From: JADFQT01 sp965216025
GTDB lineage: Bacteria > Chloroflexota > Dehalococcoidia > Lucifugimonadales > UBA3495
NCBI GenBank assembly: GCA_965216025.1
Contig: CBDCEX010000011.1
Span: forward strand, 129,349 to 193,348
Direction: 5' to 3'
DNA: 64,000 nucleotides
Shown here: in pieces, positions 62,399 to 64,000 of the stretch
Numbering within the stretch: position 1 is the stretch's first letter
Layout of the letters: each line of letters opens with the position of its first letter
Program-made: the position numbers and the translations under genes
Notes under the pieces: model-generated
Told to the model about the DNA's origin: nothing
Seen by the model: the letters and a program-made list of their open reading frames with translations, nothing else
The model's database searches: none

Positions 62399-62716
62399 TC
62401 AAGAGTCTGCCGAAAGCTCCCGCCTCATGGATTCGAAATCCGGCGTCACCTGCCCGCCCATTTCTTGCTTGACCCGGCCCATAAACCGATCCAAGCTGGC
62501 CGGGCTGTCCTCATCCACGTCGGTTAGCGTCTCGCCGCTGGGGGTCCAATTCAGGCTGTCCCCCCAGGACTTACGGACGGCAAATTTGGAAAACAACCGG
62601 GTAAGGCTGGTGCTGCCGCAGTTTTCACAACCCGGACTGGTGGTTTCCGACCAACTGTAGACCAGGACAGTTTTCAGACCTTGGCAATCGTCGCATCGGT
62701 AATCGAAGATGGGCAT
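62399..62716 (-). CDS. FmdB-family zinc-ribbon protein 2
   Basis: A 105-aa paralogue of the protein at 61947-62300: MPIFDYRCDDCQGLKTVLVYSW with first Cys pair, GCENCGSTSLTRLFSKFAVRKS with second pair, then an acidic tail. It is 98 bp upstream of FmdB 1 and is the first gene of the minus-strand run that extends to 50730. The tandem 20-bp duplication at 62754-62793 lies in its leader. The two proteins probably bind zinc in the same way and may regulate or accompany the genes behind them. Confidence 0.93.
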   Translation of the reverse strand: MPIFDYRCDDCQGLKTVLVYSWSETTSPGCENCGSTSLTRLFSKFAVRKSWGDSLNWTPSGETLTDVDEDSPASLDRFMGRVKQEMGGQVTPDFESMRRELSADS

Positions 62717-62753
62717 AAGCGGTGGCGAACCTCACATCTCAGATAGGCCAATT

Positions 62754-62793
62754 GTAACACGGGGGATTCCGGGGTAACACTGGGGATTCCGGA
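62754..62793. repeat. 20-bp near-perfect tandem duplication in the leader of FmdB 2
   Basis: A unit GTAACAC followed by (G/T)GGGGATTCCGG is present twice head to tail (62754-62773, 62774-62793), one of the longer direct duplications in the window. It lies upstream of the first gene of the long minus-strand run and could affect its promoter. Confidence 0.8.
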
Positions 62794-62849
62794 GCTCCAC
62801 ACCAAAACTAAAGGGAAACCCTGCCCTAGCCACCTGGCAGGCCTTTGAG

Positions 62850-63217
62850 CCCACATTTCCCATATGGCTAAAAAGCTTTCTCAGTAATTCGTCGATGGTC
62901 TTTCAACCATTGTCTAATTATGGGCCCTTTTTGCGTGTTCCCAGCTATAATAACTCCATGATATGTCCGCTTTGCAGTAAGATGCCGTAGGCATCATGGA
63001 GGCACCTGATGGGTGACGGCGAAAAAGCCCCTCTCCGGCTCCAATTCAACCCCAAAGTCCGCCTGGAATTTCACGGCTCAACCATCACCTCCGACGCTGG
63101 TCTTCTTGCCTTTCGAGAGTTTGATGATGCCTTGGGCCTTACCGAAATCGCTGAGGACTACCTCCAGGAAAGCCGTACCGGACGCAATATCCTTCACCAC
63201 CTGGTTCCGCTGCTAAG
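62850..63217 (+). mobile_element. IS1380-family element, type B, copy 2 (5' part)
   Basis: It begins with CCCACATTTCCC (62850-62861) and matches copy 1 (reverse complement of 5281-5649) up to TAAG at 63214-63217, where a type A element is inserted. The remainder lies beyond the window. Confidence 0.85.
63009..63217 (+). pseudogene. IS1380-family transposase type B, 5' part, interrupted
   Basis: The first 69 codons (MGDGEKAPLRLQFNPKVRLEFHG to ILHHLVPLLR) are almost identical to copy 1 (V-to-G at residue 2). The frame then enters the inserted type A element and stops soon after at 63257. GGAGG lies six nt before ATG 63009. The other half should be found after the type A element, outside the window. 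Confidence 0.9.
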
Positions 63218-64000
63218 ACCGAATCCACCGATGGACGGCGTGTGGGAGGCCTGCTGAAGAAACAAAAGGGTGCGCCTCTGAATCTGGGATAATGGTTTTG
63301 AAACAGAAAACCGGTCCCAGAAACAAGGAGCACCCAATAGATGCTACCACGCAACCACCCCGACCGCATCCAAATCGCCTTCGACGACCACCGCCTGGTG
63401 GCCAATGCCGGGCTGATCCTTCCCGCCACCTTGGCCTTGCACCTCGGCCTTTCCCAACTCCTCGGGAATCACCTCGACCTCGGCGGCGCGCCGGGCCGGG
63501 CGAACACCGGCGACAAGATAATGACGCTGGTCGCCTCGGCGCTGGCGGGCGGCGACTGCATCGACGACGCCGATGCGTTGCGCACCGGCAGGACGGCCTG
63601 CGCTCCCGGCTGCGTAGTCAAAGCGCCATCCACCCTGGGCACCTTCCTGCGCAGCTTCACCTGGGGCCACGTCCGCCAGCTGGACGGGGTGAGCCGCGAG
63701 TTGCTGGCCCGGGCCTGGAAGGCCGGCGCCGGACCCGGCGACGCGCCATTCACCATCGACCTTGATTCGACGATCTGCGAGCCTTACGGACTGGCCAAGG
63801 AGGGCGCCCGCCATCACGGCTATACCGGCGCGCGGGGCTATCACCCACTGCTGGCCGTCGCCGCCGGAACCGGCGACGTGCTGATGGCCCGCCTGCGCGA
63901 GGGCCGGGCCATCACCGCCCGGGGCGCCGCCCACTTCCTGCGTGAGACGGTGAGCCGGGTTCGCTGCGGCGGGGCCAGCGGGCAGCTCACCATGCGGGCT
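63218..64000 (+). mobile_element. IS1380-family element, type A, copy 2 (truncated by window end)
   Basis: The left end ACCGAATCCACCGATGGA (63218 on) follows TAAG, the same target as copy 1. It lacks one C compared with the end of copy 1 at 4340. The right end is not in the window. Confidence 0.9.
63341..64000 (+). CDS. IS1380-family transposase, type A, 3' end beyond window
   Basis: The first 220 codons are open to the last base of the window. They repeat the protein at 2893-4218 with a handful of substitutions (for example R-to-L-H-L near residue 34 and ETYG to EPYG next to the first catalytic Asp motif DLDSTIC). The ribosome site AAGGAG is 12 nt upstream of ATG 63341. Whether it is intact cannot be judged because the C-terminal half, with the last catalytic Glu, is outside. 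Confidence 0.92.
   Translation, partial: MLPRNHPDRIQIAFDDHRLVANAGLILPATLALHLGLSQLLGNHLDLGGAPGRANTGDKIMTLVASALAGGDCIDDADALRTGRTACAPGCVVKAPSTLGTFLRSFTWGHVRQLDGVSRELLARAWKAGAGPGDAPFTIDLDSTICEPYGLAKEGARHHGYTGARGYHPLLAVAAGTGDVLMARLREGRAITARGAAHFLRETVSRVRCGGASGQLTMRA

Noticed and set aside
1..64000. CRISPR arrays, tRNA or rRNA genes
   Set aside because: No regularly spaced direct repeats with unique spacers, no complete tRNA cloverleaf with T-loop consensus, and no rRNA-like sequence was seen on reading both strands.

Overview
The window looks like chromosomal DNA of an uncultivated, GC-rich bacterium, most likely a Chloroflexota (Dehalococcoidia/SAR202-like) lineage. This is inferred from the gene families present: twin DUF1800-DUF1501-NHL cassettes, HyuA/HyuB hydantoinase subunits, a DUF35-thiolase pair, a DUF3090/SCO1664 pair, a translin-type protein and tandem FmdB zinc ribbons. 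No rRNA, tRNA or CRISPR array was seen, so the taxonomy is not proven.

Layout. 1-2.1 kb: the start of a YyaL/DUF255 thioredoxin-domain gene, divergent from an NAD-dependent epimerase broken by a 5-bp duplication. 2.4-5.6 kb: one IS1380-family element inserted inside another. 6-9.2 kb: a 56-aa zinc-ribbon protein, a FhuF-type Fe-S protein, an aldo/keto reductase and a VOC protein. 9.5-13.3 kb: first DUF1800-DUF1501-NHL cassette, then an Eis-like acetyltransferase. 15.2-17.1 kb: IS1182 copy 1. 17.2-19.5 kb: HAD-like, thiolase and DUF35 genes. 19.8-21.2 kb: a decayed IS701. 21.4-23.0 kb: a TPP-dependent enzyme. 23.5-27.2 kb: second DUF1800-DUF1501-NHL cassette. 27.9-34.2 kb: one pentapeptide-repeat lipoprotein gene split by four insertion events (an IS630 with an ISAzo13-type element nested in it, a second copy of that element, and a different ISAzo13-type element). 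Removing them restores a single 362-codon frame.

34.8-43.8 kb: dnaN, then alaX-hyuA-[IS1182 copy 2]-PIG-L deacetylase-hyuB. 44-46.7 kb: a small conserved-looking gene, a terminator, and an IS66/ISAs1 composite remnant. 46.8-50.6 kb: modABC molybdate transporter and a HAD phosphatase. 50.7-62.7 kb: a long minus-strand run read as FmdB-FmdB-thiE-translin-MBL hydrolase-comM-pgi-gnd-[ISAzo13 type B]-zwf-DUF3090-SCO1664. It joins the oxidative pentose phosphate pathway to housekeeping genes, and the gnd-zwf junction is cut by an IS. 62.85 kb to the end: a second copy of the nested IS1380 pair.

Roughly a quarter or more of the window is insertion-sequence DNA from at least eight element types (two IS1380, IS1182, IS701, IS630, two ISAzo13, IS66/ISAs1). 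Most boundaries can be fixed from inverted repeats and target duplications, so several pre-insertion genes can be rebuilt exactly. A second recurring pattern is short perfect or near-perfect tandem duplications (2-43 bp), some of which break genes.
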